Source: Pseudanabaena mucicola FACHB-723 (lineage in GTDB: Bacteria; Cyanobacteriota; Cyanobacteriia; Pseudanabaenales; Pseudanabaenaceae). From it: a stretch of DNA of 64,000 nucleotides. Below the pieces are notes generated by a model that was not told where the DNA came from, ran no database searches, and was given only the letters and a program-made list of their open reading frames with translations. Position 1 is the stretch's first letter. Each line of letters begins with the position of its first letter. This document shows positions 26,745 to 34,383 of the stretch, one piece after another. The position numbers were made by a program, and so were the translations under genes. The stretch is from the NCBI RefSeq assembly GCF_014696385.1, contig NZ_JACJQB010000014.1, positions 1 to 64,000 of the forward strand, in the 5' to 3' direction.

Positions 26745-27554
26745 ATGCAAGACCAAGAAACAAGCTGGCAATCCTTAGTCCTCGTTGCGATCGTCGGCAT
26801 TCTCGCGGTTATTAGTTTTAATGCTTTCGTCATTATTAATCCCGGTGAAGCTGGCGTATTGAGCGTACTAGGAAAAGCTAAAGATGGCGTATTGCTGGAG
26901 GGTGTTCACTTTAAACCGCCTGTGATTTCGCAGGTGGATGTCTATGACTTAACTGTCCAAAAGTTTGAAGTGCCAGCCCAAAGTTCCACCAAGGATCTAC
27001 AACAACTGACGGCAAGTTTTGCGATTAACTTTCGCCTCGATCCGATTGAAGTCGTAACGATTCGTCGAACTCAAGGCACTTTGCAAAATATTGTTGCCAA
27101 AATTATTGCACCGCAAACGCAAGAGTCCTTTAAGGTTGCGGCGGCAAGGCGTACTGTTGAGGAAGCGATTACGAAGCGTGATGAACTCAAATTGGACTTT
27201 GACGAAGCCTTGAGCCAACGCCTGAGTAAGTATGGAATTATTGTGCTGGATACAAGTGTTGTCGATTTAAATTTCTCGACGGAGTTCTCTAAGGCAGTAG
27301 AAGAGAAACAAATTGCAGAACAACGCGCTCAGAGAGCTGTATATATTGCTAGAGAAGCGGAACAAGAAGCTGAGGCTACGATTAACCGTGCTAAAGGGCA
27401 GGCTGAAGCTCAGCGTCTTCTCCGTGAAACCTTGACCTCGGAACTGTTGCAGAAACAAGCGATCGAAAAATGGGATGGTAAGTTTCCACAAGTATTGGGT
27501 GGTAATGGTGCAGTTCCATTTCTCAATCTTGATATTGCCAAGCCTCAGAAATGA
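26745..27554 (+). CDS. prohibitin/SPFH-domain membrane protein
   Basis: The 269-residue protein has one N-terminal membrane helix (LVLVAIVGILAVISFNAFVII) followed directly by an SPFH/Band 7 domain (NPGEAGVLSVLGKAKDGVL, LTASFAINFRLDP) and a helical tail rich in Glu, Ala and Arg (AREAEQEAEATINRAKGQAE). Prohibitin-like proteins assemble into large rings on membranes and often modulate FtsH proteases. A second SPFH protein is encoded at about 38 kb. It is followed by a perfect hairpin and then a cobalamin riboswitch. Confidence 0.87.
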   Translation: MQDQETSWQSLVLVAIVGILAVISFNAFVIINPGEAGVLSVLGKAKDGVLLEGVHFKPPVISQVDVYDLTVQKFEVPAQSSTKDLQQLTASFAINFRLDPIEVVTIRRTQGTLQNIVAKIIAPQTQESFKVAAARRTVEEAITKRDELKLDFDEALSQRLSKYGIIVLDTSVVDLNFSTEFSKAVEEKQIAEQRAQRAVYIAREAEQEAEATINRAKGQAEAQRLLRETLTSELLQKQAIEKWDGKFPQVLGGNGAVPFLNLDIAKPQK

Positions 27555-27561
27555 TTAGAGC

Positions 27562-27610
27562 TAAAAATTAATTAAGCCGCTCGCTACGCAGGCGGCTTAA
27601 TTAATTTTTA
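27562..27610. terminator. 19-bp hairpin after the prohibitin gene
   Basis: The arms 27562-27580 and 27592-27610 are exact reverse complements. The right arm is rich in T. It isolates the prohibitin transcript from the riboswitch leader that follows. Confidence 0.78.
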
Positions 27611-27644
27611 GAAGATAAGAAATGCTATGCTGAAGCACTAGATT

Positions 27645-27762
27645 TCGGTTTTAGTGGGGAACAGCCACTAAAAGTAATGGGGAAAGTTTGGTGCAAATCC
27701 AACACTGTCTCGCAACTGTAGTTTTTTGCTAATTAGCAAAAAAAAGTCAGGATGCCCGCCGA
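27645..27762 (+). promoter_or_regulatory. cobalamin riboswitch
   Basis: The leader contains the conserved core of the B12 aptamer in order: a stem TTAGTGG...CCACTAA, then GGTGCAAATCC with ACACTG, then CGCAACTGT, a variable AT hairpin, and the B12 box AGTCAGGATGCCCGCC at 27745-27760. The downstream ORF starts 42 bases past the box. No terminator-like hairpin lies between, so control is probably at ribosome access. High adenosyl- or hydroxocobalamin would be expected to lower expression of the next gene. Confidence 0.9.
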
Positions 27763-27804
27763 AACACTTCTCAAATCCATAAATCTACATCTACGAGGTA
27801 ATAG

Positions 27805-28254
27805 ATGACGAAGAAGCTAAAAGATAGCGATTGGCAAGGTAACTTTGGCTATTGGCAAAAGGGTTTTATTCGAGACAATCTGATGCTGATTGGCTATTTT
27901 GCATGGCAAGGTTTTTGGCAACAGGGACGTGGGGTATTGCTTTGCGATGTTGATCCTTTAGCAATCGCACCAAGCCGTTTAGCTGTAACTCCATTTCACT
28001 CTCGGTTTATTGCATTACAGGATTTGAGTATATTCATGTCTACTTTGTCGAGCGATCAAGAATTGCTCACAGTGTTGTTACAAGCAGTGACCAACTATGT
28101 CCCTGAAACCGAAATTGTATTGCTGCTGAAAATGGAACAACATTTGGAAATTAATCTGTTTCAGAATCTGAAGATATTTCCCCCTGACTGTTATGCACAG
28201 GTGAGCCGTCGTTGGGAAGAGTTTCAGCCTTGTCTAGAATCCCAAATCAAATAG
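27805..28254 (+). CDS. unrecognised protein under a cobalamin riboswitch
   Basis: I do not recognise this 149-residue protein. It begins MTKKLKDSDWQGNFGYWQKG and is rich in Trp, Phe and Gln near the N-terminus (IGYFAWQGFWQQGRGVLLCD). A predicted alternating strand and helix pattern follows (EIVLLLKMEQHLEINLFQNL). No signal peptide or classical membrane helix is clear, and no cobalamin-binding motif (DxHxxG) is present. Its only visible regulator is the riboswitch just upstream, so it should belong to cobalamin supply, uptake or a B12-independent bypass. It ends before an inverted repeat and hairpin, so it appears to be a single-gene unit. Confidence 0.75.
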   Translation: MTKKLKDSDWQGNFGYWQKGFIRDNLMLIGYFAWQGFWQQGRGVLLCDVDPLAIAPSRLAVTPFHSRFIALQDLSIFMSTLSSDQELLTVLLQAVTNYVPETEIVLLLKMEQHLEINLFQNLKIFPPDCYAQVSRRWEEFQPCLESQIK

Positions 28255-28273
28255 ATTTGCTCTCTTTTAGAAA

Positions 28274-28317
28274 TAAGTAGTTCAGCATAAATAAACTTAA
28301 AACCCAGAAACGTGAGT
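28274..28317 (-). repeat. dispersed 44-bp repeat, copy B (inverted)
   Basis: Reverse complement of 26652-26695 with three mismatches. It runs into an imperfect hairpin at 28299-28358 whose inner stem (GTGAGTTACCC against GGGCAACTCAC) could end the riboswitch-controlled transcript. Confidence 0.82.
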
Positions 28318-28407
28318 TACCCGCGAAGTGGGCAACTCACGCTCTGATTTTTGGTTTTCATTATGTTTATCTACTTATAACTGTCCCCAGCCTTTCAAAA
28401 CCAGAAG

Positions 28408-28440
28408 TAATATTTGTGGTGCAAAGCGCCACAAATATTA
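28408..28440. terminator. 15-bp hairpin upstream of the methyltransferase
   Basis: The arms 28408-28422 and 28426-28440 pair with one G-T wobble around AAA. The tip GTGCAAAGCGC has the form shared by many hairpins in this window. It lies ahead of, not after, the next gene. Confidence 0.55.
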
Positions 28441-28479
28441 CCAGATGCCTGTGAACAAAACCTGTACTATAAACTATCT

Positions 28480-29328
28480 ATGAACAATGTAACTCGCTAT
28501 CAAAATGCTGCTCTCCAATACTATTTGGATCTCACAGGTTCTTCCTATCTTCACTATGGCTATTGGAATCCAATCCCCGCTCCTACCGATGATTTAACGG
28601 TCACTAAACTAAGGGCAGCTCAAGAAGCTTACGCTACCCATTTATTGTCTTTTCTTCCCACCGATATTCACACGGTTTTAGATGTGGGATGTGGTAATGG
28701 GGGGAATGCAATTACGATGTTAGAACGAGGTTTACAGGTGGAAGGTGTTGCGCCAGATCCATTGCAAAAAGCTAACTTTCTAGAAAAAACTAATCATCGG
28801 GCGGTCTTTCACGTCAATACTTTTGAGGAGTTTGTGCAGAACTATCAGAAACTAGCTGCTCCTCCGACCTATGACCTGCTTTTATTTAGCGAAAGTAGTC
28901 AATATATGTCGCCAGAGTCGATCGCCGAGGGAGCTTCGCAGATTGTGAAATCTGGTGGCTATCTGTTGCTGTCGGACATGTTACGCAAAGATCCTGAATA
29001 TCGTGAAGGTATGTTTTCTAACTGTCTGGTGAATGCGGATTTGCACCGCGAAATGGAAAAGAATGGCTTTAAACTCGTTACAACTGATGATATTTCCGCG
29101 CACATTGTACCGACTTTAGATATCTGTGTGCAGAGTTTTCAAACCTTTGGCGTATCGACGATGAAATATATTGCCAATCTAATTGCGATCGCAGTTCCGC
29201 CTATTTATGCTGTGCTGCGTTATTTCCTTGGAAACTTATTTAAGAAATTGATTACCGAAGGTCTACAGGCTTCAAACTTGTTTCATAAGCATCTTTGCTA
29301 TGAAATTCAGCTTTGGCAAAAGGTCTAG
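28480..29328 (+). CDS. class I SAM-dependent methyltransferase
   Basis: From the ATG at 28480 (MNNVTRYQNAALQYY) the protein is 282 residues. The SAM-binding motif I is VLDVGCGNGGNAITML, followed by an acidic loop and SESSQYM and GGYLLLSDML, which fit motifs II and III of small-molecule methyltransferases. A C-terminal hydrophobic segment (YIANLIAIAVPPIYAVLRYF) could associate with membranes, as in some quinone or lipid methyltransferases. The N-terminal LTGSSYLHYGYWNP is seen in sterol or tocopherol-type enzymes. The substrate is not known. A longer frame from 28414 would run through the upstream hairpin. Confidence 0.8.
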   Translation: MNNVTRYQNAALQYYLDLTGSSYLHYGYWNPIPAPTDDLTVTKLRAAQEAYATHLLSFLPTDIHTVLDVGCGNGGNAITMLERGLQVEGVAPDPLQKANFLEKTNHRAVFHVNTFEEFVQNYQKLAAPPTYDLLLFSESSQYMSPESIAEGASQIVKSGGYLLLSDMLRKDPEYREGMFSNCLVNADLHREMEKNGFKLVTTDDISAHIVPTLDICVQSFQTFGVSTMKYIANLIAIAVPPIYAVLRYFLGNLFKKLITEGLQASNLFHKHLCYEIQLWQKV

Positions 29329-29336
29329 ATAAATTT

Positions 29337-29434
29337 AACAAATGGCAGCGCATTGCGCCGCCATTTGTGGCTATCTCGCTCGCAGTTAGGATATTGGCAA
29401 ATTGCCAAAAAAAGCCCTACCTTTTGGTAGGGCT
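29337..29434. terminator. two hairpins between the methyltransferase and the Hlip gene
   Basis: One hairpin spans 29337-29368 with a GCGCATTGCGC-type tip; a second pairs 29413-29421 with 29426-29434 (AGCCCTACC against GGTAGGGCT). Both genes converge here, so each may have its own terminator. Confidence 0.6.
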
Positions 29435-29486
29435 AAATTATCGTTTTTACTTTGTCTTAAAAATTTTGATTGGAAACAGTCATGGG

Positions 29487-29696
29487 TTAGAAATTACCAA
29501 GCCACCAAATCAATCCATGACCTGTCGACACTTCTAGAATTAACAAAGAGACAAAGCCAATCATGGCGAGTCTGCCGTTGAGAAGTTCGGCGTAGGGAGT
29601 AAAACCAGCTTTATCGGTATCATCAACATACATCTTTGGTTCGATCGCGTAGTTGTTGAGAATGCCGCGCTCATTGACTGTATAACCGTTTGCCAT
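29487..29696 (-). CDS. high-light-inducible protein (Hlip)
   Basis: This 69-residue protein has a single chlorophyll-binding membrane helix of the Hlip/ELIP type: ELLNGRLAMIGFVSLLILEV, with the Glu-Asn-Arg ligand pattern. Hlips bind chlorophyll and carotenoid during photosystem II assembly and high-light stress. The N-terminal 35 residues are hydrophilic. AGAGGA precedes the ATG. Its promoter region carries an HLR1-like site. Confidence 0.92.
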   Translation of the reverse strand: MANGYTVNERGILNNYAIEPKMYVDDTDKAGFTPYAELLNGRLAMIGFVSLLILEVSTGHGLIWWLGNF

Positions 29697-29721
29697 TGCT
29701 TTGTCCTCTTTGTTGTTTCCT

Positions 29722-29739
29722 TATGTAAAGAAATATAAC
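29722..29739 (-). promoter_or_regulatory. HLR1-like RpaB site upstream of the Hlip gene
   Basis: Read on the minus strand the site is GTTATATTTCTTTACATA. It fits the HLR1 pattern of two (G/T)TTACA(A/T)(A/T) repeats two bases apart, with one mismatch (TTATA for TTACA). It lies 26-43 bases ahead of the start codon. RpaB uses such sites to regulate hli genes with light intensity. Confidence 0.5.
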
Positions 29740-29842
29740 AAAGTATTTCGAGATGTGAATCTAGCTAAGGGTATGGATGAATGATCGGCTGTGCCTACAT
29801 AAAGAGGTAGTCAATTAGCTATCGAGTTTGTGAACCGCATCT

Positions 29843-30286
29843 TTAGTCTTGATTGGGGTCATAAATAATCACATTTTCCTGTTCGTTGGGGTCATTGCGA
29901 GAGACGATCGCACGGGCTGGGTGGGTGTCACTGAGGTTATGGGGTTGATGCGGCACACCTGCGGGAATAAATAGAAAATCACCAGCTTCATTAATTACTG
30001 ATTGTTTTAGCCCTTTGCCATAGCGAGTTTCAACTTTTCCCTCCAACAGATAAATTGCTGTTTCATAGCCATTGTGGCAGTGTGGTTCTGCGGCACTGCC
30101 TGCAGGGATGATCACTAGATTCATTGAAATTCCCTTTGCGCCTGCTGTTGTTCCAGAAATGCCGACGAAATATGGTAATCGTTGTACGGTATCGGTTGCT
30201 TGAGCTGGTCGGACGGTGATGATTTGGTCGGGACTGGAAACATCACACAATTGCTCGACGTTGGGGTTATTCATAGGAATCAGCAT
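29843..30286 (-). CDS. cupin-domain protein
   Basis: A single cupin barrel of about 147 residues. The metal-site motifs are visible: PHCHNGYETAIYLLEGKVE (His, His, Glu) and LFIPAGVPHQPHNLS (His). The fold resembles small regulatory or sugar-binding cupins; substrate and activity are unknown. The start is uncertain: ATG at 30286 (MLIPMNN) or at 30274 (MNNPNVEQL); a TTG further up gives 153 residues. Confidence 0.8.
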   Translation of the reverse strand: MLIPMNNPNVEQLCDVSSPDQIITVRPAQATDTVQRLPYFVGISGTTAGAKGISMNLVIIPAGSAAEPHCHNGYETAIYLLEGKVETRYGKGLKQSVINEAGDFLFIPAGVPHQPHNLSDTHPARAIVSRNDPNEQENVIIYDPNQD

Positions 30287-30425
30287 AAATGAGGGATTAC
30301 GCAAAAATGTCTTGAGGAGATTGTTCTAAAGTAGAGCAATGTATGGTCATTTTAGTGAATATGTTAGACTGCATAACTACTTTAGATCATTCAATCAATA
30401 TCAAGCGTTATAGCAATTGAAACCT

Positions 30426-31520
30426 ATGAGAATGCGATCGCAACATCTTCTACCGTCTCTTGTGCGTGTTGCCATTGCCACTAACATCATTGCTGTGACT
30501 GCATTTTATACGCTTATCCATAGTGATAATTCATGGGCAAGCAATCAAAATGTCCCATTGAGAGCATCCCGAAGCATACCTAAATTTTTATTTATCGATC
30601 TCCAAAAACACTGGTCGCGTCAATTTGTTGAAGGATTACTAGCAAATCCAAAGTTGAGTGATGCTTGGGTAAATCCTAATGCAACGGGACAGTTTCAGCC
30701 CGATCGCATAGTTACTCGCGCCGAACTGGCAAAGTTATTAGATACCGCTTTTGCGAATAGTAATGTCCCTAAGATTACAACCCGACTAAATGAGCCAGCT
30801 ACCAAAGCCGAGGCTATGGTGGCGATCTCCCGTGAACTAAATCTCAACATCAAATCTGTCAAAACCCCACAGGCATACCTGTTGTCGATGTATCGCGATG
30901 CTAATCAGATCCCTGAATATGCCATGCCTGCGATCGCCACAATTACGCAACAGGGCTTAGCGATTAACTATCCTGATCCTCGTGTTTTGTCACCCACTGC
31001 GGCGATCACCAAAAGCGAATTAGCGGTACTGCTATACCAAGCCCTTAGCTCGCAAAACAAAGTCCCAGCATTGCCATCTCCCTATGCTGTCAACCCCAAT
31101 CGTCAATTGTGGGATCGTGCTGCGATGAAGGTGACTCGACTAGAAGTCAGCATCAGCAAACGTAAAGTGACTGCTTTTCATGGTGAGATCGCCCTCAAAA
31201 GCTATCCTGTGGCTGTGGGTAAATCAGGCTGGGGGACACCTGTGGGCAGTCATAAAGTCTTACAAACCATCGAATATCCTGCTTGGGAAAATCCATTTAC
31301 AGGAGATGTTATTCCTAGCAAAGATCCTGAGAATCCCCTCGGCGATCGCTGGATTGGCTTCTGGACTGACGGCAAAAACTGGTCAGGATTTCACGGTACA
31401 CCCAATCGAGCTTCGGTCGGTCAAGCAGCTTCCCATGGTTGTATCCGCATGTATAACGAGGATATTCGCGAACTATTTGCCAATGTTTCTGTTGGTGCAG
31501 TTGTGAAGGTAATACCTTAG
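30426..31520 (+). CDS. L,D-transpeptidase with SLH-like region
   Basis: The protein starts with a signal peptide (about residues 1-40). Residues about 50-210 contain S-layer-homology-like repeats (FLFIDLQKHWSRQFVEGLL, then FQPDRIVTRAELAKLL). The C-terminal YkuD domain has the catalytic HGTPNRASVG and ASHGCIRMYNEDI with nucleophile Cys. It would cross-link or edit peptidoglycan while the SLH part anchors it to the cell wall. ATG at 30426 or 30432 is preferred over a TTG at 30417. A perfect bidirectional hairpin follows. Confidence 0.88.
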   Translation: MRMRSQHLLPSLVRVAIATNIIAVTAFYTLIHSDNSWASNQNVPLRASRSIPKFLFIDLQKHWSRQFVEGLLANPKLSDAWVNPNATGQFQPDRIVTRAELAKLLDTAFANSNVPKITTRLNEPATKAEAMVAISRELNLNIKSVKTPQAYLLSMYRDANQIPEYAMPAIATITQQGLAINYPDPRVLSPTAAITKSELAVLLYQALSSQNKVPALPSPYAVNPNRQLWDRAAMKVTRLEVSISKRKVTAFHGEIALKSYPVAVGKSGWGTPVGSHKVLQTIEYPAWENPFTGDVIPSKDPENPLGDRWIGFWTDGKNWSGFHGTPNRASVGQAASHGCIRMYNEDIRELFANVSVGAVVKVIP

Positions 31521-31556
31521 AAAAAAAAGAGTGCAAAGCACTCTTTTTTTTCTAAG
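31516..31556. terminator. perfect 19-bp bidirectional terminator
   Basis: The arms 31516-31534 and 31538-31556 pair exactly, with A8 and T8 tracts and a GTGCAAAGCAC tip. It includes the last codon of the transpeptidase and the last codon of the convergent gene. Confidence 0.88.
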
Positions 31557-32334
31557 ACTTTAAGACTCTGACTACTGTAGTTTGTGGCAAATTATTAGCG
31601 TTAAGTTCTAAGGTCGATCCGTTGAGCTTGCGGATACTTTCTTCGGGCATGAGCGCGAGAAATTCATCTACAGATGCCAATTGACAAGATTCACTAGACT
31701 TATCAGTGCGGTAATAGATGGGAATGACAATACGTGGATTTAACTCTTGGACGATTGCTCTAGCTTCGGCTGGAGAATAGGCTTTTAACTGTAAAGGATC
31801 ATTACCCTGAGGATTGCCACCGATTGGCACAATTAGTACATCAGGACGACCCATGAGAATACGTTGTGAAGGGGTGATGGGTGCAGCCGCGCCGCCGAGG
31901 TGCAATACAAAAATTCCTGACTGTTTCCAGCGCCATGCCACGTTACGCCCAAATCTGCGCCCACCAAGGCGATCATGATCCATGGTGATGCCTTGGAGAT
32001 TAATCCCCTTGAGGTTATAGGAACCCGGCTCAGACAAAACTCGCGTATTTTTAGGTTGGTCTTCTAAATATCCCTCATCAAATAGACGTGAGCTAATCAA
32101 AATATAGTCAGCAGCAGGTCTAGGAATCGGTAACTTAGCAGTGCAGCCCGCAGGACGGAAAGGATGTGTTAAAAAATTTACGCCATCCCCAGAGATTAAA
32201 AATGACATATGCCCTAGCCACTGAAGCCTGAGGGTTGAATTGGTTTGGGAATTTGCTGCATCGGCAATAATGCCTGCGGTAAAGGCTGAAATGATTCCAC
32301 CTTGTGCGAGTCGAAGAATTTGTCTGCGGCGCAT
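31552..32334 (-). CDS. metallo-beta-lactamase-fold protein with degenerate metal site
   Basis: From the ATG at 32334 (MRRRQILRLAQGG) the protein is 260 residues with a basic-hydrophobic leader, so it is probably exported. The overall order of strands (LRLQWLGHMSFLI, VLHLGGAAAPIT, DVLIVPIGGN, RIVIPIYY) matches the UPF0173/RomA-like branch. The usual HxHxDH stretch is replaced by ILISSRLFDEGYLE, which lacks all three histidines. Hydrolase activity is therefore doubtful. A longer frame up to 32409 has no support. Confidence 0.75.
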   Translation of the reverse strand: MRRRQILRLAQGGIISAFTAGIIADAANSQTNSTLRLQWLGHMSFLISGDGVNFLTHPFRPAGCTAKLPIPRPAADYILISSRLFDEGYLEDQPKNTRVLSEPGSYNLKGINLQGITMDHDRLGGRRFGRNVAWRWKQSGIFVLHLGGAAAPITPSQRILMGRPDVLIVPIGGNPQGNDPLQLKAYSPAEARAIVQELNPRIVIPIYYRTDKSSESCQLASVDEFLALMPEESIRKLNGSTLELNANNLPQTTVVRVLKS

Positions 32335-32387
32335 GTTGTTTAGTTCGCTGAGTATTTGGGCATGTGAGAATTGCTCACGGCAAGTTG

Positions 32388-32487
32388 TTATAGCTAAGTA
32401 AGAACCCAAAATAGAGTTGTGGCGCGAAGCGCCACAACTCTATTTTGGGTTTTGTTTTGGACTTAACATGACTGGCTGTAGCTATAA
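32388..32487. repeat. MITE-like element with nested 23-bp hairpin
   Basis: TTATAGCTA at 32388-32396 is mirrored exactly by TAGCTATAA at 32479-32487. Inside, arms 32403-32425 and 32429-32451 form a perfect 23-bp hairpin around GAA. The size, terminal inverted repeats and intergenic position suggest a small non-coding mobile repeat. The similar element at 44161-44277 supports this. Confidence 0.6.
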
Positions 32488-32520
32488 ATTTGAAGATGTG
32501 CTAACAAGAAAAATATCAGA

Positions 32521-33117
32521 CTATGAGACGCTTAATCCCTTGAGGAAGTTTCTCAGGAGATTTTTACCTGCATCGGTCAAAATGCTTTCTGGATGGAACT
32601 GCACGCCTTGTACATGGGGATATTGCTTGTGTCTGACTCCCATGATGATGTCATCTTCAGTCCATGCTGTCACCTCAAGGACATCGGGACAATTGTGGCG
32701 ATCGATGACGAGGCTGTGATAACGAGTTGCGGTAAAGGGATTAGATAAACCCTCTAAAATACCGACTCCTGTATGATAAATTTGTGATGTCTTGCCATGC
32801 ATTAGGTAAGGCGCAGAGACAACTTTGCCACCATACATTAAGCCCATACTCTGATGTCCGAGACATACACCCAAAATCGGAGTATTGGCATCTAGTTCTC
32901 GAATGACATCGAGGGATACACCTGCCTCTTCGGGACGACCAGGCCCTGGTGAAATTACGATGCCTGCGGGGCGAAGCTGTTTGATTTCTTCAATGCTTAT
33001 TTCGTCGTTCCGCTTAACTAATATTTCACCTAATGCGGGGAATTCGGGTAATAATTCGCCGAGGTACTGTACGAGGTTATAGGTAAAGCTGTCGTAATTA
33101 TCGATGACGAGAATCAT
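32521..33117 (-). CDS. trpG: anthranilate synthase component II / glutamine amidotransferase
   Basis: The 198-residue class I glutamine amidotransferase releases ammonia from glutamine for anthranilate (and possibly aminodeoxychorismate) synthesis. It starts [20 protein letters not shown], has the oxyanion motif [11 protein letters not shown], the nucleophile in [10 protein letters not shown], and the His-Glu of VQFHPESIL. The length is standard for TrpG/PabA. The synthase subunit is not adjacent, which is normal in cyanobacteria. Confidence 0.92.
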   Translation of the reverse strand: MILVIDNYDSFTYNLVQYLGELLPEFPALGEILVKRNDEISIEEIKQLRPAGIVISPGPGRPEEAGVSLDVIRELDANTPILGVCLGHQSMGLMYGGKVVSAPYLMHGKTSQIYHTGVGILEGLSNPFTATRYHSLVIDRHNCPDVLEVTAWTEDDIIMGVRHKQYPHVQGVQFHPESILTDAGKNLLRNFLKGLSVS

Positions 33118-33219
33118 GTTTGCGGGGCTTATGTTTGTGAAGCTTGTTGGTAAAGCTTTGGGCTAAGTCGTGAACGCTAAGTTCTTAGTCAATTTAGCTC
33201 TCTCAATTTAACATTTTCT

Positions 33220-34158
33220 ATGAAGAACAGACCAAAAAAGATGATGAAGCCAGTTTTGGGAATTTTTGTGTCGATCTTCGTGGCTAGTGCATGTTCCGCA
33301 GGTAATGCGATCGCACAATTGCGACAAAAGCCACCACAAAAAGTTCAGGTGCAGCAACAGATTGTCGTGCCGCCCAATGAGACGGCTGATCAGCTTTTAG
33401 AACGTGGTAATGCCTATGTGCGCCTAGAAAATTTAGAAGGTGCGATCGTCATGTTTCGCGCCGCCATTAAGAAAAATCCTGAGCTAACTGCTGCCTATTA
33501 CAATCTGGGGCTTGCCTATGCACAGGCAAATAACCTTAAAGATGCCATTCATGCTTTTCAGAGAGCATCTCGACTTGATCCTAAATTTGCGATCGCATTT
33601 AGCAATTTAGGAGCGGCTCAATTGCAATCTGGTGATCCAACCAAAGCGATTCCCAACTTACAGAGAGCAATTCGTCTTGATCCGAAGCTATCGGTTGCCT
33701 ATTACAATCTTGGTCTTGCCTATAAAGAGAAAAAAGATGTTAATAATGCGATCGCAAGTCTGACTCAAGCCCTCAAATTAATGCCGCAATCACCAGAGAC
33801 GATTTATAACTTGGGGCTACTATTTCAAACTCAAGGTGATTTGCCAAAGGCAATGTCTCACTATGCACAGGCTTTGAAGCTAAATCCTCAGTATGCAGAG
33901 GCTCATTACAACTTGGGGGCGGCTCTATTAATTCAAGGCAAAACCGAAGATGCGATCACTAGATTGCAGAATGCGTCACAGTTGCGTAAAGACTATGCCG
34001 AGGCTTTTTATACCCTTGGGGTGGCGCAAGTAAGGGCAGGCAAAAAGCAAGAGGCAATTCAGTCATTCATTCAGGCGCAGGCTTATTTCAATCAGCAAAA
34101 AAATACGCAATGGGCGCAGCAAAGCGATCGTCAAATTCAAAAACTTCGCAATGGATAA
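33220..34158 (+). CDS. exported TPR protein
   Basis: A signal-like N-terminus (VLGIFVSIFVASACSAGNA, possible lipobox before Cys) leads into about seven tetratricopeptide repeats, for example AAYYNLGLAYAQANNLKDA and AYYNLGLAYKEKKDVNNA. TPR arrays bind partner proteins; the partner is unknown. It is on its own after a divergent trpG. Confidence 0.82.
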   Translation: MKNRPKKMMKPVLGIFVSIFVASACSAGNAIAQLRQKPPQKVQVQQQIVVPPNETADQLLERGNAYVRLENLEGAIVMFRAAIKKNPELTAAYYNLGLAYAQANNLKDAIHAFQRASRLDPKFAIAFSNLGAAQLQSGDPTKAIPNLQRAIRLDPKLSVAYYNLGLAYKEKKDVNNAIASLTQALKLMPQSPETIYNLGLLFQTQGDLPKAMSHYAQALKLNPQYAEAHYNLGAALLIQGKTEDAITRLQNASQLRKDYAEAFYTLGVAQVRAGKKQEAIQSFIQAQAYFNQQKNTQWAQQSDRQIQKLRNG

Positions 34159-34383
34159 GCGTTATAAACCCTAAAAAAACTTGTTTTTTGCCGATTTTCT
34201 AGTGATTATAACTATCTTATAACTACATTTAGGCTCGGATAGTAACTTTCTCATAACTTTAACTAGCTGACAAACCGTTCTAAAAACCTGATTATGGATA
34301 TCAGAAGACTCACTAAATTTAAATGTGAGTAGCAGTTTTAGATTTAGTTTTTAGATAGTGCTAGTTAGGCGAAGGTGGGCGAT

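Noticed and set aside
27805-28254. Assigning the riboswitch-controlled ORF to a cobalamin transporter or enzyme
   Set aside because: It has no membrane helices, no DxHxxG motif and no recognisable cob/btu signature, so only the regulatory link can be stated.
33118-33219. Riboswitch or attenuator ahead of trpG or the TPR gene
   Set aside because: I found no leader peptide rich in Trp and no conserved aptamer core.
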